From Chloroflexota bacterium (GTDB lineage: Bacteria > Chloroflexota > Dormibacteria > Dormibacterales > Dormibacteraceae), in contig VBDS01000045.1 of NCBI GenBank assembly GCA_005889085.1, forward strand, positions 1 to 36,917: a stretch of DNA of 36,917 bases. The letters are read 5' to 3'. A program made the translations under genes and the position numbers. Under the pieces are notes generated by a model, which saw only the letters and a program-made list of their open reading frames with translations, was not told the DNA's origin and did no database searches. Positions within the stretch are counted from its first letter, which is position 1, and each line of letters starts with the position of its first letter. This document shows, piece by piece, positions 1 through 9,666 of this stretch.

Positions 1-194
1 AAGGACTCGGTGTCAACGTCGAGAACGCCGAGATCACGATGCAGCCGAAGCAAACGGTGGCGGTGGGCGAGGACAAGGCCGCCGCGGTGCTCAGGCTGAT
101 GGAGTCACTGGAGGAGGACGACGACGTCCAGCAGGTCTACGCCAACTTCGATATTCCGAACAACGTCCTTGAACGCGTCTCAGCACAGGTGTAG
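1..194 (+). CDS. yebC: YebC/PmpR family protein, 3' end only
   Basis: This is the C-terminal part of a YebC-family protein, read from the window edge to TAG at 192-194 (about 63 residues visible). The family comprises DNA-binding regulators and, in recent work, translation factors that help ribosomes at polyproline stretches. The recognisable C-terminal signature is a run of acidic residues followed by DDVQQVYANFDIP, close to the family's usual ending. Position fits too, because yebC commonly sits directly upstream of ruvC, which starts 14 bases further on. The beginning of the gene lies outside the window, so length, start and promoter cannot be judged. Confidence 0.93.
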   Translation, partial: GLGVNVENAEITMQPKQTVAVGEDKAAAVLRLMESLEEDDDVQQVYANFDIPNNVLERVSAQV

Positions 195-208
195 AACCTG
201 ATGGACAC

Positions 209-706
209 ATGCCTGGTACGCGCGACGGACTGATCCTAGGCATCGACCCAGGCCTGGCGGGCACGGGGTTTGCCCTCTTCGCGGAACCCAACCTCGTCCT
301 TGACTGCAGCACGGTGGTGACGATCCCCGGTCGCGACGGCGCGCGCTTGCTCACCATCACAAACCACCTGAGGGCGCTGATCGCTTCGCACCCACCGGCC
401 GAGGCCTCGATCGAGGAGCTCTTCATGGGCCGCAACGCCACGAGCGCGGTCGGAGTCGCACAGGCAAGGGGCGCGATCCTCAACGTGCTCGAGGAGTGTG
501 GCGTGCCGGTGTACGAGTACAAGCCGAGCCAGGTGAAGGTCATCCTCACCGGATATGGCAACGCCGACAAGGGACAGATCGGCCGCATGCTCGCGGCGCA
601 GGTGAAGATGCCTGAAGGCCGGCTCGACGACCACGCGCGCGACGCGATCGCGATCGCGGTGTGCCATGCGCGAAGCAGAAAGTTCACCAGGGCGGCAACG
701 AGGTGA
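209..706 (+). CDS. ruvC: Holliday junction resolvase RuvC
   Basis: RuvC is the endonuclease that nicks Holliday junctions symmetrically while held by the RuvAB complex. The 165-residue product is of normal family size. It shows the RNase H-like fold landmarks: GIDPG with the first catalytic Asp at residue 13, IEELFMGRN with Glu 69, and a C-terminal DDHARDAIAIA. Aligned to E. coli, the third acidic position is occupied by His 142, with Asp 145 following. Many RuvC proteins, including the Thermus enzyme, have His here, so this is a normal variant. The ATG at 209 is preferred because it gives exactly the family N-terminus; the ATG at 201 is out of frame. The stop overlaps the ruvA GTG start (GTGA), so the genes are translationally coupled. 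Confidence 0.96.
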   Translation: MPGTRDGLILGIDPGLAGTGFALFAEPNLVLDCSTVVTIPGRDGARLLTITNHLRALIASHPPAEASIEELFMGRNATSAVGVAQARGAILNVLEECGVPVYEYKPSQVKVILTGYGNADKGQIGRMLAAQVKMPEGRLDDHARDAIAIAVCHARSRKFTRAATR

Positions 707-1320
707 TCGCACATCTGAGTGGAGTCGTCCGCCGCGCGGGCGCTGATTTTGTCGTGCTCGACGTTGGAGGCGTTGGCTACATGGTCACCGTCGCGTCGCA
801 GACGCGGCAGCAGCTTCCGCCTCCTGGCGGCGAGGTGGAGCTGCACATCCACACGCACGTGCGCGAAGACCAGCTCGCGATGTACGGATTTGCATCGGTC
901 GAAGAGCTCGATCTGTTCGAGATGCTGATCCAGGTCGACGGGGTCGGGCCGAAGGTCGGGCTGAACATCCTGAGTGCGTCCAGCCTCGAGGTGCTCAAGC
1001 GCGCCATCATGGGCGAGGATGCAGCGCCCATCAGGCGTGCCAGCGGTGTCGGACCGCGGACAGCGGCCAAGGTGATCATCGAGCTCAAGCCGCGACTCGA
1101 CGCAGTCGCGGCGCTGGACGTGGTGCCGCGCGCAGCGGCGCTCGCCGGCGATGGGCAGGTCCCGAAGGCCGTCGAGTCGGCCCTGCGCAACCTCGGCTAC
1201 TCGTCCCTCGAAGCCCGCACCGGGATCGAATCCGTGGACTGGAAGTCGACGCCGTCCACTCAAGAGGCGCTCGCGGTTGCGCTCAAGGCACTCGGTCAGG
1301 GAGGCCGGACCCAGCCGTGA
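703..1320 (+). CDS. ruvA: Holliday junction branch migration protein RuvA
   Basis: RuvA binds the four-way junction as a tetramer and loads the RuvB motor. The product is 205 residues, matching the family (E. coli 203). It begins VIAHLSGVV, the usual RuvA N-terminal OB-fold strand. Two helix-hairpin-helix segments follow ([12 protein letters not shown] near residue 80 and [12 protein letters not shown] near 115). A C-terminal RuvB-contacting domain contains [13 protein letters not shown] near 160. The GTG at 703 overlaps the ruvC TGA. An in-frame ATG at 661 would add 14 residues lying inside ruvC that match no RuvA, so it was not chosen. ruvB follows after a 157-base gap rather than directly. 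Confidence 0.96.
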   Translation: MIAHLSGVVRRAGADFVVLDVGGVGYMVTVASQTRQQLPPPGGEVELHIHTHVREDQLAMYGFASVEELDLFEMLIQVDGVGPKVGLNILSASSLEVLKRAIMGEDAAPIRRASGVGPRTAAKVIIELKPRLDAVAALDVVPRAAALAGDGQVPKAVESALRNLGYSSLEARTGIESVDWKSTPSTQEALAVALKALGQGGRTQP

Positions 1321-1365
1321 CGGCGGATCTTCGGCGCCCATGCGGCCCATCTCCGTCGTTGCACC

Positions 1366-1418
1366 CTGCGCTGCTCGCTTGCGCATACAGATGCGCGCGC
1401 TGCGCTGCTCGGCTGCGC
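1366..1418 (+). repeat. 19-bp imperfect direct repeat flanking a small hairpin, ruvA-ruvB gap
   Basis: Two near-identical 19-mers, at 1366-1384 and 1400-1418, both begin CTGCGCTGCTCG and end TGCGC. Between and overlapping them, GCGCAT (1381-1386) and ATGCGC (1391-1396) form a 6-bp hairpin with loop ACAG. The segment sits in the 157-base gap ahead of ruvB. It may be a short duplication or a leader structure; I do not recognise a known element. Confidence 0.4.
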
Positions 1419-1477
1419 CTAGGATCTGGACCACCTGTGCACCGAATCTCTCGTCGCCCGGCCGGGTCCGGCCTCCA

Positions 1478-2500
1478 GTGACAAAGGACAAGATCCTGGA
1501 TGCCCGCTCCGACGACGACCAGTTCGACCTCACGCTGCGGCCCCGATTCCTGGCCGAGTACGTGGGCCAGGTGCAGGTGCGGGAAAACCTCGGCATCCTG
1601 CTCGAGGCGGCGCGCCGGCGCGACGAGCCCGTGGAGCACGTTCTGCTGTGCGGACCGCCCGGACTCGGCAAGACGACGCTGGCCCACATCATCGCCAACG
1701 AGCTCGGCGTCGCGATCAAAGTCAGCTCCGGCCCCGCGATCGATCACCAGGGCGCGCTGGGCTCGATCCTCCTGAACCTCACCACGCGCGACGTCTTCTT
1801 CATCGACGAGATCCACCGCCTGAACACGGTAGTTGAGGAGTCGCTGTACCCGGCGCTCGAGGACTTCCGGTTCGATGCAGTGCTGGGCAAGGGCGTTGGC
1901 GCGAGCGCCGCCACGCTGCCGCTACCGCATTTCACCTGCGTCGGCGCGACCACGCGCCAGGGCCTCTTGAGCGGACCGCTGCGCGATCGTTTCGGCGCGG
2001 TCTACCGACTCGACTTCTACACCAAGCCAGAGCTCGAGCACATCGTCGGCCGCTCCGCGCGGATCCTGGAGATCGAGATCCAGGCTGACGCGATCTCGGA
2101 GATCGCCCGTCGCGCTCGCGGCACGCCGCGCATCGCCAACCGGCTGCTCCGCCGCGTCCGGGACTACGCGCAGGTCCGGGGCGACGGCCGTGCCACGATG
2201 GACACCACCCGGCACGCGCTCGCCCTCTTGGAGATTGACGAGATCGGCCTGGAGCCGCTCGACCGGCGCCTGCTGGAGACGGTCGTGCTCAAGTTCAAAG
2301 GCGGGCCGGTCGGGCTCGACACCCTCGCCACCTCGCTCTCCGAGGAGCCCGAGACGATCGAGGACGTCCACGAGCCGTACCTGATCCAGGTTGGCTTTCT
2401 CGCGCGCACCGCCCGGGGCCGCGTCGTCACCGAGCTGGGGTACCGCCACATCGGGGTCAGCCCGCCACAACCCGAATCTCAGCAGACGCGATTACTGTAA
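1478..2500 (+). CDS. ruvB: Holliday junction branch migration helicase RuvB
   Basis: RuvB is the AAA+ ATPase that drives branch migration with RuvA and RuvC. From the GTG at 1478 the protein has 340 residues, as in the family. It shows the RuvB-specific N-terminus [16 protein letters not shown] (near residues 16-31), Walker [10 protein letters not shown] (59-67), Walker B FFIDEIH (about 107-113), sensor 1 GATTR, and an arginine finger region [10 protein letters not shown] winged-helix C-terminus follows ([25 protein letters not shown]). The frame stays open upstream into ruvA, with ATGs such as 1391, but residues encoded there look unlike any RuvB. No convincing Shine-Dalgarno precedes 1478, so the start is less certain than the identity. 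Confidence 0.95.
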   Translation: MTKDKILDARSDDDQFDLTLRPRFLAEYVGQVQVRENLGILLEAARRRDEPVEHVLLCGPPGLGKTTLAHIIANELGVAIKVSSGPAIDHQGALGSILLNLTTRDVFFIDEIHRLNTVVEESLYPALEDFRFDAVLGKGVGASAATLPLPHFTCVGATTRQGLLSGPLRDRFGAVYRLDFYTKPELEHIVGRSARILEIEIQADAISEIARRARGTPRIANRLLRRVRDYAQVRGDGRATMDTTRHALALLEIDEIGLEPLDRRLLETVVLKFKGGPVGLDTLATSLSEEPETIEDVHEPYLIQVGFLARTARGRVVTELGYRHIGVSPPQPESQQTRLL

Positions 2501-2574
2501 CGCGCGAGGATGGCGCTGCCCTGCCGGCCCGAATCCAGGTTCTGAATTGGGGCGTAATGCCTTATTGGTCGATT

Positions 2575-2601
2575 CGGTGACCCGGGGAACCCGGGCCACC
2601 G
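2575..2601 (+). other. GC-rich hairpin downstream of ruvB
   Basis: A stem of 11 pairs with one A-C mismatch: CGGTG (2575-2579) pairs with CACCG (2597-2601), and CCCGGG (2581-2586) pairs with CCCGGG (2590-2595) across a GAA loop. No T-run follows, so it is not a classical intrinsic terminator. It could stabilise the 3' end of the ruvB message. Confidence 0.45.
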
Positions 2602-2615
2602 GCGCCATCGTCGCT

Positions 2616-2679
2616 TCGGCCTGAAACCGGCCTCCCGCGGCAAGCCGCGGGGACCCCAGAGGTGGCGATTTCAGGCCGA
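2616..2679 (+). other. nested inverted repeats upstream of the DUF2905 gene
   Basis: The perfect 11-bp arms TCGGCCTGAAA (2616-2626) and TTTCAGGCCGA (2669-2679) enclose a second perfect inverted repeat, CCCGCGGC (2634-2641) and GCCGCGGG (2644-2651). The inner hairpin closes with a CAAG loop. CCTC/GAGG pairs flank the inner stem. Such nesting is unlikely by chance and suggests a structured RNA leader or a palindromic intergenic element. A purine-rich AAAGGAAGGG lies just after it, before the GTG at 2705. No known riboswitch class is recognised. Confidence 0.5.
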
Positions 2680-2704
2680 GAAAGGAAGGGTCAAACTACT
2701 AGTA

Positions 2705-2911
2705 GTGGCTGATGTGGGGCGCCTGCTCCTCGTTTTCGGCGTGCTTCTCGTGGTCATCGGCGGGGCGCTGATGCTGTTCGGGCGCTTCCATCTGCCCGGC
2801 GACCTGACCTTCAGGAGCGGCAACACGACCGTCTACGTCCCTATCGCCACGAGCATCATCCTTTCAATCGTGTTGACCGTCGTTCTTAACCTGGTCTTCC
2901 GGCAGCGGTAG
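2705..2911 (+). CDS. DUF2905 family small membrane protein
   Basis: This small protein of 68 residues is predicted to span the membrane twice: one hydrophobic helix at about residues 6-25 and a second at about 46-64. A conserved linker, GRFHLPGDLTFRSGNTTVYVPI, joins them. That layout (helix, LPGD loop, helix ending near the C-terminus) is characteristic of the DUF2905 family, whose function is unknown. Members are often found next to ruvAB or queA/tgt, which agrees with the position here after ruvB and before secD. The GTG at 2705 is preceded by a purine-rich stretch about 15 bases away; the GTG at 2714 is a possible later start. It probably heads the transcript that reads into secDF. Confidence 0.8.
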   Translation: MADVGRLLLVFGVLLVVIGGALMLFGRFHLPGDLTFRSGNTTVYVPIATSIILSIVLTVVLNLVFRQR

Positions 2912-2940
2912 ATGGCTACTACGTACACTGATCGGCTGCC

Positions 2941-4446
2941 ATGCAGTTAGTCCTCAGCTGGCCCATCCGCCTGTTCGTGGTCGCCGTCCTCGTGTTTTCT
3001 TTGTTCGTCGACGGCGCCGGGTACGTCTATCGCTTCGCGAACCATTACCCACTGCAGGGCAACGTGCCGGGCCTGCCGCCCAACTTCGGCGGCTGGCAGC
3101 TTTACTTCCACAAGGGCCTGGACCTGGCCGGCGGTACTCACATCGATTACTCGCTCACCAACTTCCCGGCGGGCCAAAGCCGCGCCGACGTGCAGCAGCG
3201 AACCATTGCGGTGATCAACAAGCGTGTCAACGCCCTCAACGTCAGCGAGCCTGAGATCCGCGGCGCCGGCAGCAACTACGACCGCATCACTGTCGACCTG
3301 GCAGGCGTCAACGCAGCGCAAGCGCAAAAGACGATCGGCGCGGTTTCCAAGCTCGTCTATACGAAGTGGGTCGCGGACGCTAAGGCGACAGGCGGCCCGC
3401 AGCCGGGCTACAAGCCGGCGTTCACGGGGCTGACAGGCGACGACATCCAGAGCGCCAGTGCGGCGATCGACAGCACGGGCACGAGCTGGGTGGTCAATGT
3501 CAGCTTCACGTCGGGTGGCGGCACCCGCTTCGACCAGCTGACCACAGCCAACGTCAACGCGTGCCCTGGAGACCCTGGCACCTCACAGACTGCGAACTGT
3601 CCTCAGCGCCACCTGGCGATCTGGCTCGATCTGACCCAGAAGGACATCGACAACTGGGAGGATCCGTCGTACGTCGCCAAGGTCAGCCAGCCCTACGACC
3701 CTGGCTGTCTTGCTGCCCAGACCGCGGACACGGTCTGCGGCAAGTTCCTGACTGACCCGATCACGCTGACGGAAATCGCCGGCGGCAACGCGACGATCTC
3801 TGGCGCTTTCACCCAGCAGAGCGCGCAGGACCTCGCGACAGGGATCAACTCCGGCTCGCTTCCGGTCGACCTGGTCGCGCTGGACGTGACTCAGGTCAGT
3901 GCGACACTGGGCGCCGAGTCGGTGAAGCTCAGCCTCGCCGCGGGTCTGCTCGGCCTGGCCATCGTCGTCCTGTTCATGATCATCTACTACCGGATGCCAG
4001 GGCTCCTGGCGAGCCTCGCGCTGCTCTTCTACGCAGGGGCGGTGCTCGCCGTCTTCAAGGTCGTGCCGGTCACCCTGACGCTGGCCGGAATCACCGGGTT
4101 CATCCTCTCGGTGGGCATGGCGGTCGACGCCAACGTGCTGATCTTCGAACGCTTCAAAGAAGAGGTGAGAGCAGGGCGCACCATCACCGCCGCGGTCGAC
4201 GCGGCGGTCCGCAGAGCGTGGCCCGCGATCCGCGACTCGAACACCTCCACGTTCATAACCTGCGTCATCCTCGGCTTCGTCGGACCGTCGGTGGTGAAGG
4301 GCTTCGCGATCACATTGGCCATCGGCGTGCTGGCAAGCCTCGTCTCATCGATCGTTGTGACGCACAACCTGCTGGCGATAGTGCTGACCGGGAGCAGCTT
4401 CCGGCGACCGGCGCTGCTTGGAGTTGACCGTGTCAGAAGTGTCTGA
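2941..4446 (+). CDS. secD: protein translocase subunit SecD
   Basis: SecD forms, with SecF, the proton-driven membrane complex that pulls preproteins across the membrane after SecYEG/SecA. The product is 501 residues with the expected order. A first transmembrane helix lies at residues 7-25, followed by a signature GLDLAGGTH at 59-67 and a large extracytoplasmic P1 region. The C-terminal five-helix RND block contains GMAVDANVLIFERFKEE (Asp at 396). Cys residues in the P1 region (for example near 201 and 220) are a local peculiarity. The ATG at 2941 starts 29 bases after the DUF2905 stop. A TACACT sequence at 2924-2929 could be a -10 box very close to the start. secF overlaps the 3' end by 17 bases. 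Confidence 0.94.
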   Translation: MQLVLSWPIRLFVVAVLVFSLFVDGAGYVYRFANHYPLQGNVPGLPPNFGGWQLYFHKGLDLAGGTHIDYSLTNFPAGQSRADVQQRTIAVINKRVNALNVSEPEIRGAGSNYDRITVDLAGVNAAQAQKTIGAVSKLVYTKWVADAKATGGPQPGYKPAFTGLTGDDIQSASAAIDSTGTSWVVNVSFTSGGGTRFDQLTTANVNACPGDPGTSQTANCPQRHLAIWLDLTQKDIDNWEDPSYVAKVSQPYDPGCLAAQTADTVCGKFLTDPITLTEIAGGNATISGAFTQQSAQDLATGINSGSLPVDLVALDVTQVSATLGAESVKLSLAAGLLGLAIVVLFMIIYYRMPGLLASLALLFYAGAVLAVFKVVPVTLTLAGITGFILSVGMAVDANVLIFERFKEEVRAGRTITAAVDAAVRRAWPAIRDSNTSTFITCVILGFVGPSVVKGFAITLAIGVLASLVSSIVVTHNLLAIVLTGSSFRRPALLGVDRVRSV

Positions 4447-5434
4447 CGCAACTCCGCAGCAACAGGTTGCGGACATGATCGAAGACGGAAAGGCCCAGCA
4501 GGCCACCGTGGCCGTGAGAGAGCCGCGGGTCCGCAGGCTCAACATCATCGGCCGGCGGAACTGGTTCTTCCTGCTGTCCCTGGTGATCATCATCCCCGGC
4601 ATCGTCTCGATGTGGCACAACCACTTCCTGCTCGGCATCGACTTCGCCGGCGGCACCGAGTTCACCGTGACTTTCGCCGACAAACCGGACCTCGCAACGG
4701 TCGAGCGAGCGGTCGCCGCGGAGAACGCAAATGGATCCGTGATCCAGACCGCGAACGGTGGCTACATCATTCGCTACCCACCGCTCGGCGCGGCGCAGCA
4801 GACCAACATGCAGACCGACTTGCAGAACCGGCTCGGCGCAATGAACGTGCAGCAGATCCTGGAGGTGGGCGGCACCATCGCCGGCGAGACGATCTTCTAT
4901 TCGATCCTTGCGGTCGTCATCGCATCGATCGCGATTCTCGCATTGCTTGCGATTCGGTTCCGCAATGTGCCCGGCGGCTGGCGCGCAGGTTTTCAGTTCG
5001 GCGGCTCGGCCCTGGCCGCGTTGCTGCACGACGTCTTCGTGCTGACCGGGGTCTTCTCGATCCTGGGCACTGTGTTCAACTCACGGCTCGGCCAGATCGA
5101 CGCGTTCTTCGTCACCGCCGTGCTCACCGTGGTTGGCTTTTCGGTCCACGACACCATCGTGGTTTTCGACCGGATCCGCGAGAACCTGCGCGTCAGCCAG
5201 CGCCTGTCGTTCGAGCAGGTCGTGAACCTGAGCATCATGCAGACCGCGGCCCGATCCATCATCACGAGCTTCACCGTCGTCCTCGTGCTCGCCGCGATCT
5301 TCATCGCGGGCGGCGCGACACTGCAGGGCCTGGCCCTCGCCCTGCTGATTGGCATCATCTCGGGGACCTACAGCTCGATCTTCAACGCGGCCCCACTGCT
5401 CGTCGTCTGGCGGAGGTTGCAGCCGCTGCGATAG
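4430..5434 (+). CDS. secF: protein translocase subunit SecF
   Basis: SecF is the second half of the SecDF export motor. It has 334 residues from the GTG at 4430. The order is a short polar N-terminus, a first transmembrane helix (about 43-63), the family signature GIDFAGGTEF (69-78), an extracytoplasmic domain, then five transmembrane helices. These include the conserved FSVHDTIVVFDRIRENLR segment. The GTG at 4430 was chosen because GGAG at 4420-4423 stands six bases ahead of it; a TTG at 4418 is the alternative. The 17-base overlap with secD indicates coupled translation and a one-to-one complex. secD and secF are separate genes here, unlike the fused secDF of Bacillus. Confidence 0.94.
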   Translation: MSEVSDATPQQQVADMIEDGKAQQATVAVREPRVRRLNIIGRRNWFFLLSLVIIIPGIVSMWHNHFLLGIDFAGGTEFTVTFADKPDLATVERAVAAENANGSVIQTANGGYIIRYPPLGAAQQTNMQTDLQNRLGAMNVQQILEVGGTIAGETIFYSILAVVIASIAILALLAIRFRNVPGGWRAGFQFGGSALAALLHDVFVLTGVFSILGTVFNSRLGQIDAFFVTAVLTVVGFSVHDTIVVFDRIRENLRVSQRLSFEQVVNLSIMQTAARSIITSFTVVLVLAAIFIAGGATLQGLALALLIGIISGTYSSIFNAAPLLVVWRRLQPLR

Positions 5435-5464
5435 GCGACTGTTAAGGTATTCGAAGCTGCGGAC

Positions 5465-5935
5465 ATGCCAACCTGGCCCATATCGTCGATCAAGTCGTTG
5501 CTCGAGCCCACGCTGAACCACATGGGTTACGAGCTGTACTCACTCGACCAGTCGGGCCAGTCCGGACGCACGCTGCGGATCTCGATCGACCACAGCGAGC
5601 CCATCTCCATCGAGGACTGCGAGCGTGTCAGCCGCGTCGTGGGCCCGCTCCTCGACCACGCGAACCTGATCGAAGGTCGCTACGACCTCGAGGTGTCCTC
5701 GCCGGGCGCGGAACGCCCGCTGCGCTCGCACCTCGACTACGAGAGGTTCAACGGCAAGCGCGTCAACATCCGCTACCGCAGCGGTGACGCGGAGGCGGTG
5801 GTCGAGGGTCAGCTGGTTGCGGTCGACGGGGCCGGCGTTGCGGTGCAGGCGGCCGGTGTGCGTGGACGCGCGCCGGTGATCATCCACATCACATGGGAAG
5901 ACGTTGTCGCGGGCAGGCTCGCGGTCGCAATCTGA
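5465..5935 (+). CDS. rimP: ribosome maturation factor RimP
   Basis: RimP assists assembly of the 30S subunit. The 156-residue product carries the two-domain organisation: an alpha/beta N-terminal domain starting near IKSLLEPTLNHMGYEL and ending with the hallmark DLEVSSPGAERPL (about residues 76-88), then a small SH3-like barrel (NGKRVNIRYRSGDAEAVVEGQL). It sits in the classic rimP-nusA-ylxR-infB operon and probably begins it, because 30 bases separate it from secF. A TAAGGT sequence lies about 15 bases before the ATG, but no -35 is evident. The 3' end overlaps the start of nusA by about 30 bases. Confidence 0.93.
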   Translation: MPTWPISSIKSLLEPTLNHMGYELYSLDQSGQSGRTLRISIDHSEPISIEDCERVSRVVGPLLDHANLIEGRYDLEVSSPGAERPLRSHLDYERFNGKRVNIRYRSGDAEAVVEGQLVAVDGAGVAVQAAGVRGRAPVIIHITWEDVVAGRLAVAI

Positions 5936-6908
5936 GGCGTCCTCCCAGACGCTCGCCGAAGCGCTCAGCGCGCTTTGCGCGGAGGTCGGCATTCCTTTCG
6001 AGGAAATGCTGCACACCGTCGAGAGCGCGCTCGGCGCCGCTTACGTGCGCGCCTTCAACCCCGCCGGCGAGGTGACCGTCACGCTCGACACTGCCACTGG
6101 CGCACTGGACGTGCGGAGTCGGGTCGTGCGGCCCGACGGCACGGTGGTGGTCGAGGAGCTGCCGTCAGAGGACTTCAAGCGCATGGCCGCGCAGACCGCC
6201 AAACACGCGGTTCTGCGCCACATCCACGACCTCGAGCGAGACAAAGTGTTGCGCGACGTCGCGGAGCACCGAGGCGAGCTCGCGACCGGCGTGGTCGACC
6301 GGGTCGAGGGCGGGATCGTATTTGTCGACCTCGGACGCGCGGAAGGCGTGATGCCTCCCGAGGAGCAGATCCCGGGCGAGCTGCTGCATCCGGGCCGCAA
6401 CGTGCTCGTGGTGATCCTGGACACGCAGCACAACCGAAGGCAGGCGCAGGTGCGCGTGTCACGCGCCGCGCGCGCCTTCGTCCATCGCCTGATGGAGGCT
6501 GAGGTGCCGGAGATCAAGGCCGGGACGGTCCAGATCCGCGCGATCGCGCGCGAGCCGGGTCTGCGGACGAAGATTGCGGTCTCCTCGAGCGAGCCCGGGC
6601 TCGACCCGGTCGGCGCGTGCGTCGGTCCGAAAGGCGTCAGGCACCGCGCGATCCTCAGCGAGCTCTCCAACGAGCATGTCGACATCGTGCCGTGGTCGGA
6701 GGACCCCGAGGCATTCGTCGCCGCGGCGCTCGGCCCGGCGCGGGCTGATCGAGTGACGATCGACCGGGTGACCCGCACCGCGACGGTGCTCGTGCCGCGG
6801 AGCCAGCTCTCGCTCGCGATCGGGCGCGACGGCCAGAACGCGCGCCTGGCAGCGAAGCTGACCGGCTATCGGATCGACATCAAGCCCAGCGAACCGGCCG
6901 AAGAGTGA
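5904..6908 (+). CDS. nusA: transcription termination/antitermination factor NusA
   Basis: NusA binds RNA polymerase and modulates pausing, termination and antitermination. The 334-residue protein has an N-terminal polymerase-binding domain (about 15-120), an S1 domain (about 125-195, ATGVVDRVEGGIVFVDLG), and two KH domains. The first KH carries GPKG at 241-244 and the second IGRDG at 306-310. It lacks C-terminal acidic repeats, as in most non-proteobacterial NusA. The only usable start upstream of the conserved N-terminal domain is the TTG at 5904, which lies inside rimP and follows GGGAAG by three bases. The start is therefore tentative while the identity is firm. ylxR and infB follow. Confidence 0.94.
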   Translation: MSRAGSRSQSEASSQTLAEALSALCAEVGIPFEEMLHTVESALGAAYVRAFNPAGEVTVTLDTATGALDVRSRVVRPDGTVVVEELPSEDFKRMAAQTAKHAVLRHIHDLERDKVLRDVAEHRGELATGVVDRVEGGIVFVDLGRAEGVMPPEEQIPGELLHPGRNVLVVILDTQHNRRQAQVRVSRAARAFVHRLMEAEVPEIKAGTVQIRAIAREPGLRTKIAVSSSEPGLDPVGACVGPKGVRHRAILSELSNEHVDIVPWSEDPEAFVAAALGPARADRVTIDRVTRTATVLVPRSQLSLAIGRDGQNARLAAKLTGYRIDIKPSEPAEE

Positions 6909-6910
6909 AT

Positions 6911-6955
6911 CCTCCCCATTCATGGGGAGGTGGCGGCGAAGCCGCCGAAGGGGCT
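6911..6955 (+). repeat. palindromic intergenic repeat, copy 1 (nusA-ylxR)
   Basis: CCTCCCCAT (6911-6919) and ATGGGGAGG (6922-6930) form a perfect 9-bp palindrome around TC. Next comes a second hairpin, GGCGGC (6932-6937), GAA, GCCGCC (6941-6946), and then GAAGGGGCT. The same two-part plan recurs at 26021-26069, so this looks like a copy of an interspersed REP-like element. If the GTG at 6905 were used for ylxR the repeat would be translated, but the later GTG at 6986 makes it intergenic. Confidence 0.7.
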
Positions 6956-6985
6956 CGCCCGCAATCGCCGGGCCGTGGAGGCCCA

Positions 6986-7216
6986 GTGCGGACCTGCGTC
7001 GCCTGCCGGGAAGAGGCCGCCAAGCGGCGGCTGGTCCGCCTTGTAAGGCGCCCCGACGGCGGTGTCGCCGTGGACGGAACGGGGCGCCTGCCGGGCCGCG
7101 GCGCGTACCTCCATCCCGATCCCGCTTGCATCGAAATCGCCCGCAAACGAGGCTCTCTGGACCGCGCCCTGCGGGCCACAGTTCAGCCTGAGGTGTGGTC
7201 TCAGCTGAAGGGTTAG
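6986..7216 (+). CDS. ylxR: YlxR family RNA-binding protein
   Basis: This small basic protein of the YlxR (DUF448) family is found almost universally between nusA and infB. It is thought to bind RNA and, in some bacteria, to act as a regulator or RNase P partner. From the GTG at 6986 the protein has 76 residues and starts VRTCVACREE, the family's conserved beginning. It continues with basic helices and GRLPGRGAYLHPDPAC, another family hallmark. I chose 6986 because GGAGG (6977-6981) precedes it by four bases. The earlier GTG at 6905 would add 27 residues encoded by a palindromic repeat. Four Cys/His-type residues at the N-terminus may be structural. Confidence 0.88.
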   Translation: MRTCVACREEAAKRRLVRLVRRPDGGVAVDGTGRLPGRGAYLHPDPACIEIARKRGSLDRALRATVQPEVWSQLKG

Positions 7217-7271
7217 GCCCGAGGGCCTCAGGTTTCGAATTGACCCTGGGCGGCATAATCATTAGTTCCAG

Positions 7272-9254
<1,983 letters not shown>

Positions 9255-9288
9255 GCAAGCCGTGGCTTTGCTTCAAGCGGAGGTCGAA

Positions 9289-9666
9289 ATGACCAGCTAC
9301 CGCGCGGATCAGGTGGGGGAGCAGGTGCGGGAAGAGATCATGTCCATCATCCGGCGTGACCTGAAGGACCCGCGGATCGGGTTCGTGAGCATCACAGCCG
9401 TGCGCATGTCGCCCGACCTACGCCAGGCGCGCGTCCGGGTCAGCGTGCTCGGCAACCCAGACGAGCAGAAGGCGTCGATCAAAGGCCTCGTGTCAGCCAA
9501 GGGCCTGATCCGGCACGAGCTGGGCCGGCGCCTCCAGAACCTGAAGTTCTCGCCGGAGCTTCGCTTCGAGCTCGACCCGTCGATCGAGTACAGCGTCCAC
9601 ATCTCGGAGCTGCTGAAAGAAGTGCTGCCGCACGAAAGCAACGGCAGCCAGGAGCAAGAGCGATAG
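9289..9666 (+). CDS. rbfA: 30S ribosome-binding factor RbfA
   Basis: RbfA is the KH-fold factor needed for late 30S maturation and 16S rRNA 5' processing. It has 125 residues. Family features include the N-terminal VGEQVREEIMSIIRRDLKDPRIGFVS segment, the strand VRVSVLGNPDEQ, and the C-terminal LGRRLQNLKFSPELRFELDPSIE. The ATG at 9289 was chosen because GGAGG at 9279-9283 precedes it by five bases. The frame is open further upstream, but that part overlaps infB and resembles nothing. Its TAG stop overlaps the apparent ATA start of nrnA. Confidence 0.94.
   Translation: MTSYRADQVGEQVREEIMSIIRRDLKDPRIGFVSITAVRMSPDLRQARVRVSVLGNPDEQKASIKGLVSAKGLIRHELGRRLQNLKFSPELRFELDPSIEYSVHISELLKEVLPHESNGSQEQER
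9650..9654 (+). promoter_or_regulatory. ribosome-binding site pointing to an ATA start for nrnA
   Basis: AGGAG at 9650-9654 is followed, after an eight-base spacer, by ATA at 9663 in the overlap ATAG with the rbfA stop. No ATG, GTG or TTG exists in this frame between the upstream stop and 9831, which lies inside the catalytic domain. The site therefore decides the start. Confidence 0.6.

Noticed and set aside
142-299. Possible RuvC catalytic-residue loss (His in place of the third Asp)
   Set aside because: His at this position occurs in functional RuvC proteins such as that of Thermus, so it is not an anomaly.
1151-1477. N-terminal extension of RuvB from an upstream in-frame start
   Set aside because: The first part lies inside ruvA in another frame and the remainder resembles no RuvB; GTG 1478 gives the correct family length.
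6905-6985. GTG 6905 as ylxR start (GTGA overlap with nusA)
   Set aside because: It would translate a palindromic repeat into a Gly-rich tail; GTG 6986 has GGAGG upstream and the normal YlxR N-terminus.
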